A stretch of DNA of 64,000 nucleotides from Symbiodinium natans (taxonomy: Eukaryota; Sar; Dinophyceae; Suessiales; Symbiodiniaceae): contig CAJNDS010001024.1 of NCBI GenBank assembly GCA_905221605.1, forward strand, positions 645,501-709,500. Reading direction: 5' to 3'. Under the pieces are notes generated by a model. The model was given only the letters and a program-made list of their open reading frames with translations, was not told the DNA's origin and ran no database searches. The position numbers and the translations under genes are program-made. Positions 48,484 through 60,000 of the stretch are shown here, piece by piece. Position 1 is the stretch's first letter. Every line of letters begins with the position of its first letter.

Positions 48484-48786
48484 GCGTGGCACTGTGATCG
48501 ACCTCTGACTTCGGGATATCGAGCCAATCTCGCGTGGAGCGGAAGCCAGACCGAATCTCGTGCGGGGAGAAGGCATAGTGACGTAGTGGCTTGACTCCAG
48601 GACGCTCGCGCAGCAAACGCCGGGACCGAAAGGTCCAGGACGGACATTGCAGGGCTGCGCTGTTTGTCGAAGTTTGCGTGCCTTCTCTGCAATCACACTG
48701 ATTTCAGTCCTTTCTTTGCCCAGCTTACTCAGGAGTCCGGGCGAGAGAGGGACTCCAAGCAGCTTAAGGACTTGCCTCTTGAACAC
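48484..48786 (-). pseudogene. possible frameshifted coding remnant on the minus strand
   Basis: The minus strand reads VLKLLGVPLSPGLLSKLGKE and VIAEKARKLRQTAQ. After a frame change it reads KPLRHYAFSPHEIRSGFRST and RDWLDIPKSEVDH. Both halves look protein-like but need different frames. No family was recognised; a decayed element gene is one option. Confidence 0.25.
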
Positions 48787-50030
48787 TGGGAGGGTACTGC
48801 ACGGCGGGCTGGTCTTGGCCGCTGTGCGCAGGGCGTGGATGTTTAGCGACAGGCTTTTGGAGGATCTGCACTTGGTACCCTAAGCCCCCGAAACGGCAAC
48901 GCTTCTATCCTCCCGAACAGCGCTGTTGGCCCCCCAAGCCCAAAGCCCTAAGCCCAAAGCTCTTAAAGCCCTGGAGCCTGACCACGGCAGGAGCCGCGTA
49001 GTGCGAGGGCTGCGGAGCCCCCACCGCTGGCGCCTGGCGAGGCAGAGAAGGCTAAGCTGAAGAAGGCGCCCTCCCTGAAGAAATTCGATTTTTCCCCTCT
49101 TTTCTTCCCTCTTTTTTTGGCATGTCTGTTCCCGAAAGCGTGGCGAAGGGTTTTTCAGTGGAGGTGGTCTTCGAGAAGGTTGTCGTTATCATTGATGCAT
49201 GGATGTCGTGATGGCGTGAAATGGCTTCAGGGTGCTTCAGGTATTCTGCATTCAGAAGGACTCGGGGCACCAGAGTACACCATATTACACCATATTAAAC
49301 CACCATAATATGAAACCATATGAAACCACATTAAACCATATTGATCCCAGGTGAAAGAGGCCTCGCTCTTCGAGCTGGTGATGCAGGCACCTTTCCGCTT
49401 TTGGGGCTGAACCCCAACCTCGAAGCCCTGAGCTACGCCCAAAGTCCTGAACCTTGGCCTACCTTAACCCTCGCACCGACCCCGTCTAGCCCCAAATCCC
49501 GAAGCCCTGATCCCGCAATATCTGAATCACTTCTGAATCCCAGGAACCCTCAACCCATGCCAGAAACCCAAGGTGCTGGACCGCTGGCGTGGGGGGCCCC
49601 GGTCCCGTGGACTTTTTCTGGGGGTGCTTTGCACGTGGGGTTTAGGAGGTTTAGAGTTAGGGTTTCGGGATGTCTTTTTCGGGTTGCAGGGGTTTGTCGG
49701 TTTAGGGCGGGGAAGGGGAGGTTGCAAAAGTGCTCAATGAGTCCGAGTGCCTAAACCCGCAACTGTCGAAATCTTGAACCTCAGATGCAGGTGTTGCCAG
49801 CGAGTCCGATGTTGGCGATGCCGGGGAGCCCACGCGCTTTTTGAGAGTCACTTTTCGTTTAAGGATTCACAGGGCTAAGGGGAGGGGGGTGAGGGTTGGC
49901 TTTTGGGTTTGGGAGTGGCTGGGGCTTTTCAAGAGTTCTGGGGGCAAGCGTTTCCCCGGCCTGTGGACCGCTTCCGTCCCACACTGAGGACCGCTTCAGT
50001 GCCACTCTGCGCGCCGCCCGCGCCCAAGGA

Positions 50031-50525
50031 ATGAGCAGAGCAACATGCAATATGTACCATCTAAATCTTCATTTTTTTGGGGGACTTTGCTACGAGCTTC
50101 CTGCTGATTTCAAGAAGCATTATTTCCAGATCTGTGCTCACGAAGGTCAGGAGGAGGCCAGCGAGTGGCTCACCAAGGCAAAAGCAGAGGCTGAGGGGCG
50201 AAAAGCAGCCGACCGGGACATCATGGATGCAATTGAGAAGCGGAAGGTTTCAGTCGAGAAACAAGTGGCCGTGCACGAGAGCAAGGCGTTGAAGTACTCG
50301 GCCTACATGAAGGCCTTGGAATCCAGCCCAGATGGTTCCAGAGGCCAGTACCCAGAAGGCGATCCATGCCCTTCGTGCAAGGAGAAGTGCCCCGATGCGA
50401 CGGAGGAAAATGGCACCATCGTGCAGAAGGACAAGAAGGGCAAGGAATATGCTGGGTGCTCCACCTTCGTGCCGGGGAAGAAGAAACAGCGATGCGGTTT
50501 TTACAGGCTCCCGTCGGACTTGTGA
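50031..50525 (+). CDS. hypothetical protein with helical N-terminus and cysteine-rich C-terminus
   Basis: Not recognised. The ATG at 50031 is one possible start, though the first 60 bases may be intron, since homology to the inverted copy at 52 kb starts at about 50099. The frame gives FKKHYFQICAHEGQEEASEW and LTKAKAEAEGRKAADRDIMD (helical, charged). Then comes a region with CPSCKEKC, an acidic linker, GCSTF, and KKKQRCGFYRLPSDL before the stop. The cysteines (CPSC, KC, GC, RCGF) could bind zinc in a topoisomerase-like C4 finger. Length is up to 164 residues. It is probably the last exon of a longer gene. Confidence 0.5.
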   Translation: MSRATCNMYHLNLHFFGGLCYELPADFKKHYFQICAHEGQEEASEWLTKAKAEAEGRKAADRDIMDAIEKRKVSVEKQVAVHESKALKYSAYMKALESSPDGSRGQYPEGDPCPSCKEKCPDATEENGTIVQKDKKGKEYAGCSTFVPGKKKQRCGFYRLPSDL

Positions 50526-51382
50526 GCTGCATTGCAGAAGGAGCTTCTACTCCGAAGGCTCTTCAGGCAAGGGGTTACTCTTGTCTCGTGGGGCTGGGCA
50601 GTGGCCTACAGGAGCCATTGTTTCTCGTTTGAAGATCACTTGAGAAAAAGCCAGCTGCCCAAAGGGCCATTGGCAAAGACAGAAGCCGGCTGTCCAAGAG
50701 GCGTCGCCGGCACGAGCTGCAGTGCTTGAGAAACCTCAGACACCTCGGGAGAATCGGAAGGACGATCAAAAGCTCACCTGCTGTTTCCACCTTCTCAGAT
50801 ACCACAGCGATGCAGCTTGGATTGGAGCCATGGACGTTTCGGAAGAGGCTGAGATGCTTGCTCCTGAAGGCAAGCTGTTGTCCGAGACTTGACTGTGGTG
50901 AGAAGGACCCGAAGCCCCAAAATCCCGTGAGAGCCCTGCTCTCGAAACGGCGGGCCGAGGACTCCAGAACTCGGTCAGCGCTCTCCACGAAGACTTGGCA
51001 GAATTGCCTCTTGGATCAGAGGGTCTAGGACGGTGGCTTTGGGGGCTTGAAGTCGAATTGCTGCTGAGGCCATTGTTGTCCGTCGAGGGATTTGTTTCAC
51101 CAGCTCTGCTGGGGAAGAGGCAAGAGAAGCGTTTGAAAAAACTCAAGGACGAGGTGGAGCCCAGGCCGCCCTTTAGGCCCTGGCGGGTACCGGTGGGGCT
51201 GCGAAAACATCTTTTGCTTGTTGTTTTTCATTGGTATAGTACTTTTCCCCAAGCGGGGTTGCTGCCAGGAGTCACTCCTAGTGGCCCCGCTTGGTGGAAA
51301 TTATTGCGGTTAGGTCAAATTATTCGCTCAAGCTCCTCATTTGTGTTTTTGTTGGCTTTTGAAGCCGTCCCCTTGTGGGAGC

Positions 51383-51848
51383 ATGGCGGGAAGCCGCAGT
51401 GACACCTTTGTTGGTGGCCGTGCCAGGGGAGTAGGTGAAGTCAAAAAGTGCGATCGGTGTGGCTACGAGAGTGTGAACATCAGCCACTTCTGCTACATTG
51501 CGGATGGCAAGATCGCCGCTTTGCCTGACAAGGACCTCCGAAAGGCCCTGGGCTTTGAGACGAAGGCCGAGCCAGTGTGAGCTTTTGCTGCTTCACATGT
51601 GCTGGGCAAGTCACGAAAAGTGATGCCTGGCACTTCCAGAAGCCTGAGGGCGGCCCCCGCCAACAGCTAAGAGCACGACCTCTGCCTTCGGCGCCAGGGC
51701 ATCCATCGCCAAGGTTGCCAGGACGGAAGCCCCCGAGGTGGCAGAGAAGGTGCAGATGTCGGACTGGTTGCGCAGCTGTTGTTTCAGGAAGCTGCGGATT
51801 GGGACACCCAGCTTTGCTACGGCTGCATATGTGGCTGCATTCCCCTGA
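51383..51848 (+). CDS. small hypothetical protein(s), probably two exons
   Basis: ATG 51383 gives MAGSRSDTFVGGRARGVGEV, then KKCDRCGYESVNISHFCY (a CxxC pair and a later Cys) and DKDLRKALGFETKAEP. The frame closes at 51580, or a GT donor sits just before the stop (CCA|GTGTGA). Downstream, about 51668-51848, a second stretch reads FGARASIAKVARTEAPEVAE and KVQMSDWLRSCCFRKLR, and closes with TGA. The two may be exons of one gene, but I could not fix the join. No family was recognised. Confidence 0.4.
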
Positions 51849-51974
51849 AGGCACAAGTTGCCAGTTTCCCTAAACCCTAACCCTAAACCCTAAGCCCTAA
51901 CCCAAACCCTGAACCCTAAACCCTACTACGACTGCACTCGTGGTTGCATTCCCCTCGAGGCAAGCTGCTGGTTT
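51818..51974. repeat. telomere-like tract between two direct repeats
   Basis: A block of about 57 bp (51868-51926) of CCCTAAA, CCCTAA and CCCTGAA units is bracketed by two related 48-bp sequences at 51818-51867 and 51927-51974. These share TGGCTGCATTCCCCT / TGGTTGCATTCCCCT and a following GAGGCA-type stretch. The left copy overlaps the end of a coding stretch. Confidence 0.8.
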
Positions 51975-52021
51975 ATACTCAAGAATCCAGGAGGCCGCCA
52001 TTCTTGGTGTTGTGCTCTCTG

Positions 52022-52114
52022 CCTCTGCTTTTGCCTTGGTGAGCCACTTGCTGGCCTCCTCCTGACCTTCGTAAGCACAGATCTGGAAATAGTGCTTTTT
52101 GAAATCAGCAGGAA
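52022..52114 (-). pseudogene. inverted partial copy of the hypothetical exon at 50.1 kb
   Basis: The reverse complement of 52022-52114 matches 50100-50192 with only about four differences in 93 bases (my count by eye). It still reads FKKHYFQICAYEGQEEASKW. Homology stops abruptly at both ends. It is either a duplicated exon fragment or part of a second, minus-strand gene copy. Confidence 0.8.
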
Positions 52115-52934
52115 CCCGAGCCCAAGCTTTCTGAAGCAGTCCAAGGCGCTGGCGACCCCGAGCTGGCTGAACAAGGAGCTACAGGAGGCCTTGCTTGCGG
52201 TTTTGCCTCTTTGGCTGTGGCATCTCGGAGGTGCACGGAGTCCTGATGTTGGAAGCATGTATTGTGGCCGCCAAAGCAGCATGCTGGCCTGCAACCCCAC
52301 GGCCAAGCCCTGAGCCCCAAACCTGTCTAGGCCCCCAAAAAACCCCCAAGCCCCGCAACACTGCGCCAACTCGAAAAGCCGCACGCCGAGCCCGGTCCCG
52401 CAAAAGATGTCGCGGCCATTGCTTCAGGTATCCCGGAACCTGGAAGAAGTCCAGGTGGCCACGTCCAAGGGGCGACGGGCAGCTTCGCGAGGCGCCGACC
52501 TGCGTTCGTAATTGTAAACGCTTGCGTGCGCCGCCTCGCTCGGCAGCCGGGCCGGCCCACAGGAGGAGCAAAGAGGGCTCATAAAAAAGGGGAGGGGGGG
52601 GTCCGGGTCCCAGGAGGGTCCAGGATCCCAAAGGGGTCCCATGATGGGGTAACCGGATCCGGGTCTTCTGGTTCCAAACGCTTCTCGGCAGGAAGCCGAG
52701 GCGAATCCCAACAAAGCTAAGCCCTAAACGAGGATTCAGATTGCCTGGCAACCATGGATGTCCTGTGAACCCTCCGCCTAAACACAGAAGTGCCCTGAAC
52801 CCTAAACGCCCCAAAGTCCTATACTCCAAAGGCCTCCACACCCTTGCAGCCTACCAGGAGCTGCAACCTCCCCGCACGTGCCCGCCGCCCTCGCGGAGCT
52901 GGAAGCCCGCTCAGGGCCCGGTGGCAGATCTGTG

Positions 52935-52990
52935 CGAGGACCCTAAACCCTAAGCCCTAAGCCCGAAACCCGAAACCCGAAACCCTGAAC
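52935..52990. repeat. telomere-like CCCTAAA/CCCGAAA tract
   Basis: Short degenerate run of CCCTAAACCCTAAGCCC and CCCGAAA words in a spacer. Confidence 0.7.
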
Positions 52991-53449
52991 ATCCTAACTC
53001 TTTGAACCCCTGAGAAGCGTGACCCCCCAAAGCTCCCAGGCCTGGGCCTCGAGGAGCCACGTTTGGCTTCCGAGAGGCCCGCAGCCTTTGAGGTGCCAAA
53101 GGCCATCCAACGGGGGGCTCTGAACATGGGCAGTGCTATTGGCTTTTCTCTCAACTTTTTTTTTTAATAAAAAACTTTCATGCTTTAACATGTCAGGTCT
53201 TTTTTCTTGGAGAGCTTGGAACCTAAGGGGCTTCTTGGGCATTGTAGGGTTCAGGATCTGGGGTTTTGGAGTTTTGATCTTTTAGGGTTTTCGGGTGGTT
53301 CGGGGCATGTTTGCCAGCTCTTTGCAGTGATCTGTCAAGCGGAGCAGGCACCAGAGCTCAAGGCATTGGAGCGGGCGCCTCGATTCTCGGTGCGGTGCAA
53401 CGGAAGCCCCTGAGACAAGCAAGAAGGAAAACCTAAGAAAACCGTGATG

Positions 53450-53975
53450 CCCAGCGCTCTCAGGCTGCCAGAGGGAAAGGAGGACGAGGCGAGCGAGGAG
53501 TTGGAGGAGCTGGAGGTGGAGCCAGGAGAGGCTGAGAACGCAGAGGACGCTGAGAAAGAGCACGAGGACGAGATGTACCTGGCCAGGGACCCGGTCCGTG
53601 CTTCGCGCAATCTGCCATGCAACTGCCACGCACAGCAACTGGACTTGTGTGACCCTTGCTCTCTTTTTTTACTCCACATGATTCCATTGCAGGTTCTAGT
53701 TTTTTTCCTGGAGTGTCATGGGCTCATTCCGCCGATCTCTGGCTCGCAGCTGTGGATTTTTCCTCGTGAGGGCAGGGCCTTGCTTTTCAGGTCCCTGCCA
53801 TGTCATCGGCAGCTTGCCTTGAGCTCTCATGCCAGGGTAAGGCGGGTAAGGGGGGGTGCCCTACAACGTTACAGAGCCACACACACGTGCCCCCTCCTCA
53901 ACAGAAACACAAACGACTATCCGATGAGCTCTTTGACCGGTGTTTCCCTCTGAAGTGGAGAGTGCTGGAAGTAAG
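53450..53975 (+). other. acidic exon-like segment and a following exon, gene unknown
   Basis: About 53450-53590 encodes a Glu-rich stretch (EASEELEELEVEPGEAENAE). About 53903-53971 encodes KHKRLSDELFDRCFPLKWRV and ends LE before a GTAAGC donor. They could be the first exons of the EFHC1-like gene or the end of a separate gene. Confidence 0.35.
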
Positions 53976-54027
53976 CATAGCCAGCTCGCTGCGATCCTAG
54001 GCAGTGTCACCAGCAGATTTGAAATCC

Positions 54028-57000
54028 CTGCCAAACCTTCCGGGCTACACTTTCCCGGAGCGCCTCGGACGCAGCAATTGGCTGAAAAGACGGGGAGGGT
54101 TGTCGGAGAACCTTGCTACCCGAGTCTTAAAGCCATCACAACTCAATCCGGAGAGCAGAAGGAGCCTCTCGAGCTGAGCGCTTCCAAAGGACGTCCTTTA
54201 GGGTTTGATGGGGGGTTTACGGGAGGTTTATGGAAGTTTATGGGGTTCCTGAGAGCCTTGAGCCCAAACCGCACCGCAAGCCCAGGTACAAGGACAACTA
54301 TGCCAGGCCCAACACATGGACACTCTTCGGCTTGTTTGGAGGTTTTCAGGGGCTTCCAGGCTTCGGGGATTTCAGAGCACCGGGGCTCATAAATGCTCTG
54401 CCCTATGTCATGTGGGCGATTCGGGGCCAATTTTTGAGAACGAGGAAAACAGAGCCAAAGCCAAGAACAGATCTATGGTCCCTGTGCTCGATGGAGTTTG
54501 CCTTTTGTTCGTAACATCTATGCATTGAAGCCATGGCTACCGCCCTTACACCCCTGGTGCTTCTGCAACCCAAATCCCCAGATCCCGAACGTTCTTTGGG
54601 CTTGGATCGGATTCCGGAGAGTTGGGACTGCATAGGGTGCCACCGCATGATTCAGCACTGTGATGTCATCGCACAGGGTGATTTTCATGAAGGGGCTGCT
54701 GAGCTACTTCTGGTATGAAGGCGTGTCTGCTGTTGTTCTGGGAGGGGGCCATGCGTGTACATCCACAACACTCGCAAAGCCCTCAAGCCTCAAGATTGGC
54801 TTCGGCACCTGCCTTGAGCCCTATTCAGCCCCAACATGTACCACAAGCCCTAGACGCACACCACCGCCAAGCAGAATCCGAGGAATGTGGTGAACGGCGT
54901 GCGCATTGAGCAGAAGGAGGGTCTGTCCTTCGACAAGCCGAAATTTGTCAAGGCCGCTTGTGTTATGTTATCTTTCGGGAGTTTGGGAATTACGTAGTGT
55001 TTGGGTGTTGTGGGCATTTCTGGATTTGGCATTTCTCTCGAAGCTTTTTTCGGGGGCTTCAGACTTTGCTAAGCGCTCCGGTGTCTGTGGCATGCTTAGA
55101 TGGAGATCCCGCTGGTCGGCCAGTAGCTGAAAAGCACCCCCCCCCCCCCCCCCCCCCCCAAGCCCCAAACCCTGAGCCAAAAACCCCAGATCCTAAAGTG
55201 TCGCTTCGTTACAGGAGCCCCCAAAAGCAAAAACGGGTACCAGCTTGGAGAGCTGACCAGGTGAGCAAGCCTCCGGATGTCTGGCGGTCTGGCTCCCTAC
55301 CAGATAGCCAGACGCGTGCTGTCTTCAAAAACGCACCTCGGACCGGAAGCAGAAGGATCTACGCGGATGTGTCGGGTTTTGCAGTCTTAGTCTCGCCACG
55401 GGCCTTGCCCAGGGGCTGGGTTTCAGGGCGCACGCTTGGTACTGCCCGAGCGTTTCGGATCTAGTGGGGGTTGCTTTTGGGACTTCGGATCGTCCCTAGA
55501 AGAAGATTAAGGCGCGTAGGCCCCTACACTGAAACCGGCCGCGGGGGCGAGCAAAAAACCCCGCCCTGCATCTTTCCTGAAGGCAGCAGCCAAGAGTGCG
55601 AAATCCAAGGCTTCCATGCACTCGAATCCGCATCGCGTTGTTTGCTGCTTCTTCTTACATCCTGCCAGTATTTCTCAACTTCAACCCAAATCTCAAACAG
55701 AAGCTAAATCCTACTCTCCTCCTCTCTCTCTCGCCCTTCTGTCTTGCAACCTCTCTTTCTCTCCCACCCTCCTCCTTTCGCTCGTGCTCTTGCGCGCTCC
55801 CCCCTCCCCCCTTCCCCCTCCCCCCCGCCCCTGTCCGCTTGTCTGCACGCGGCCTATTTCCTTCAGCCTCCCATCCTGCAGCTCGAGCCCGCTTGATCAC
55901 TGCTGGATCCCAGCTTCACCAGAGCCCTTGCTCAACCGTAACCCAAATGGCGAGGCCAACGCAGGCATTCAGTTCCAGGACTTGCGAAGCTCATTGTGTG
56001 GATGAAGCTGCAGCTTGCGGACTCTAGGGTGGATGTCGGGGTGTTCAATTGTGAAACCTGACACCCCAAAATCAGGCCAATGCACTTCTCTTGTGTACTT
56101 CTTGTTGTTATCTTCGCAGAAAACAAGTAAACGCTGTCATGAAAGGCTAAACGTGGGAGTGGAGTTGAGAGTCAAGGACAGAATCCTTAATTCATAGAAG
56201 CCAGCGAAAACAGTTGCAGGACCTACCGGCTTGGGACGCCTTCGACCGCCACGTCCTTCGCTTCAGCGGCTACTTCAAGGACTTTTTTTTTTGTTGATCG
56301 TTGCCTTATGTTAGAAGCTGCTGGTCAGAGAAGCATGGTACCCCGATGACTCCTGCTATGGCTAGTGGGTTTCAACTTTGAGCGCATAATTCTGCTACCA
56401 ACCCGAACTTCGAATGCCAGATGATCGCTTAAGCCCCAAGTTCTAAAATTCTAAGCCCAAAGCTGCTTCAAGGAGTCTGTAGTGGAGACGAACCTGGAGA
56501 ACTTCCGCCTCTTGACCTGGGAATCTTTCGGAGCCCTTAGGCCCTACCAGACCCGAAACGCCCCAAAACCCCGAAGCCCTAAGCCCTAGCGTGCCGCGAT
56601 GTGCACACGTCGTGGGTTGAGGCTTGGGAAGGCTTGCGCTGGGTCTGGAGTGTTGGGTGGGGGAGGGTGGGGGTGGGCATTTGGTTCTTGCAGCTTCTGC
56701 TCAGGCCTGCCCGTAAAACTTCAAGGGACAACTTACAAGCCAGAGGGTTCGAGAGTACTTCAAGGTTTTGCGACCTGTTTCCAGGCGTTCGGAAAGTGAC
56801 CATCTACTACTACCTGGAGGACGCCTCGGTTGCTGGGTCGGCTCTCCAATCTCAAAGTGACCCTGAATTCAAGGCCAACAACAAAAGGCTTTCCCACTAC
56901 ACTCGGGACCGGGCTCCTCTCTGTTCACTCTGTTCAACTGCCCAAGGGTTTGCTCCAACCCTGAGCCCTCCCCGTACTCGGGCCTGACCCTTAAGGCCAC

Positions 57001-60000
57001 AAGTTTCAACGCTAAACCCTTGACCCGTTTGGGGCAGCCCTGTCTGCAGGATGATACCTGCCAGATCATCGAGCCAAAGCAGGACAACAGTGGCATACCC
57101 CAAGGCCGGGCAAGCCCCTGACTAAGCCCTCAAAAATCATCAACCTTAAACATCCAAAGCCCGCTCCAAACTCTAGACCGCAACCTCGTCCTCCTTAAGC
57201 TCTAAGACTCTAAGCCTTACAAGCTTAACCCCTGAAGGCCAGCTCATTCGGCGGCATCGCTTCCCTGCTGCTCACGGAGGTTACCTCAAAACCGAGGATC
57301 TGCAGCAAAGGTTGAGGGTTTCGCGGCTGTATGCGGCTGTGCGGGTGTGTCATGTCAAGGCAAGGCCGAGGGGAGTTGGGGGTGCAAGGTTCCTCTGCCT
57401 TAGCCCGGGGTCCCAGTCTGACCTTTGTCTTAAGCAGAGCTGGAGATATACCTGCCTGGAGCTGTTGAATGCCGCGAAAAGCCTGCCTTGCCTTTCCTCC
57501 AAGCCCCCAAGCAGGACATCCGGGTTGGCACGACACTGCAGATCTACGGCCGTACCATCTTTGTGACAGACTGCGATCCCTTTACCAGGCGAGTGTTCAG
57601 CTTGGGGGTGTGCCCGCCCTCCAGCTCTCCGGGCCTCGAGCAAAGGGAATCGCTTAGAAGACAAGGCCAGCCCCAAACTCCTCTAAACCTATAAAGTTCC
57701 CAAGCCCTGCACCCCCTCATGTGCATTTCAGAACCGAGATACCCCTAACACCATCAGGGAGTACTACGAGAGCGCTGGCGACCCTCAAGGGCCTCCGGAA
57801 CCGGAGGAGATGGATCCCTTCCAGGAGCTTGGGTGAGGGCTTACAGGGGGCGAAGGGTTTTTGCTCTCCAGGTGTGGTTTCTTGGGGGCACTGAGCCCGA
57901 TAAACCTTAGGACCCCAGATGCAAATAGGCCGAACCCTGCGAAAGCCTCAACCCCGACCTCTCGAAACCTGAAGCAATAACCCCTGAGCCCCACGCCAAC
58001 ACCAGGAGACTCGCGAGGCCATGCGCCTCGGATTGCAGAGACGGCGCCTTGGGGTGAGGCCCTGAAAACCTGCAATCTGAAAGCTTTGAGACTCTAGGGC
58101 GTGAGGGTTTTCAATCTTTACGGTGTAGAGTGGATATGACATGATGTACTCCAGATAGAGTTGCTTGTTTGAGTTTTTGGTTTCGAGGTCTTGTGGGCTG
58201 GACCCCGTTTGAGGCCCTCAAGCCTAAGCCCCCAAAACAGCCCCCAAGTCCCTGCAACAAAAAACCCTCAAAGCCCCCAGCCGCTGAGGAAGAACCACGC
58301 GCCGGTTCAGTCCAGGACCTATGAAAAGGTCTACAGAGAGGCTGGGCCGGGAGATCATTTTCCTCCCACGATTTCTGGTTCAGGGCCTTTTTTCCGGGTG
58401 TTGGGTGTTGGGTGTTCCCGCCACAGCTAGTCTCTTCACCTTGGTTTTTGTGTACTCCTTGCCCCGCATCTCCCAGGGTTCTCCAACCCCGGAGTATCCT
58501 TCGAGTGCCCACCCCCACGCCGCATCCCTGGGATGAGTCTCCCACGCAAAGCAGTTCAAAGGCGGAGCCATGAAACCCAAAGCTTAAACCGGAACTCGTA
58601 AACCCTAGGCCGCCTCTACATTCCCTTGGCCCCAGCTGCTTCAGGTGATGCTCGGTGGTGGGCACATCAATGCGGACATGCAGCAGTTCTTGGAGAACGA
58701 CAAGAAGGCCCAGCCAACTTACTTTTCCCCTCTGAAAACTGCTGGCCCAGAGACAGAGTGGGACCCTGTACCTTTGGACTTTGGTAGCAAACACTGGGGC
58801 TTCTGGAAATTTTAGGTGCTGCGATTCTTCGCTGTGCTGGATGATGCCCTGGGCCTCAGCTCTCTCCTGTATGGGTTGAGGTTCAGGCTGGTTCGAGTTC
58901 AGCAGCTTATGGCGTCTTTGGTAGATGTTAGGGTTTAGGAGGGCTAGGGTGCAGGGGCAGAACTGCCAGCCAGACGAGCGACTTGCCAAAGCACGCACTG
59001 CATGGAGGGTTCCCGTTAGTACATCAGCTTGGTTTGGATTCTCGAGGCCATGGCCCCTATGAAGCTTCAGTCCTGGCACTGCTTTGGCAACAGTAAGAGT
59101 TTCGGAGTCTCTAGAAGCTAAAATTCCACACGCCAGTTCTTAGATGGCAGCCCAGGTCTACACACCTCAGTTCGAGCGCCGGTGGAGCACTCAGTGTTCA
59201 GTTTGAGGGCCACAGCCGCGCAGACAGAAGACAGTTCTAGTGGTTGATCGCCCAAAGTGGGAGTGATCTCAACCACCAGGATTGAAACCCTAAGCTGTTG
59301 AATGGATGACCTCTGGCCAATCTTGACTCAACTCTGCCATCCTGCAGGCCGTTCACCATTATGTTCTTCCTTGCGGATGATATGATCGAGATCCGGGAGC
59401 AGTACCCGCTGAACTGTGGCAGGCAGCGGCAGTCCTGGTCTCGCTATACCGCCGTCTTGCCGTCGTCTGGCACGCTGTGCTTGCTGCATGTTGCATGCAG
59501 ACGTGGCTTGAGAAGAGTGCCGGCACAGACAGAAGAGAAGCTCGCGCGCGCGCCAGCGCCAGGGACAACTTCCCGATCTTCTTCCGAAAGGGGAAGATGC
59601 CCATGGGCGCGTACAAGGTCGAGGGACCTCAGGCGCAAGCCCGCAAGAAGAACGAGCACCCAGGCGGCAGAGCTCCAAACACAAGAGAACAAAAGCCTCG
59701 ATTTTCCCCATGAAATTAGAGAGTGGGCCCCATTACAGGTGCGTGTTTTTCACACTTGCTGTTAAATACATACTGTACGAAAATGTAAGGCCTTTTGGGC
59801 ACCATTAAGTTTTTTTCACTGACACAGCTGCCTTCAAGAGTCCGGGCCATGGCGCTTCAGAGTTCTGAGGTTTGTTCATGGGCACGACTTCCGAGTGGGC
59901 ATGACCGTGCCTGGGCAGCCCAAGGGCAGAGACGCAGAGCCAGAAGAAGTTCAAGACCCTTAGACTTAGAGCCCTATCTGAGGTTCAGCTGCTGGGCACC

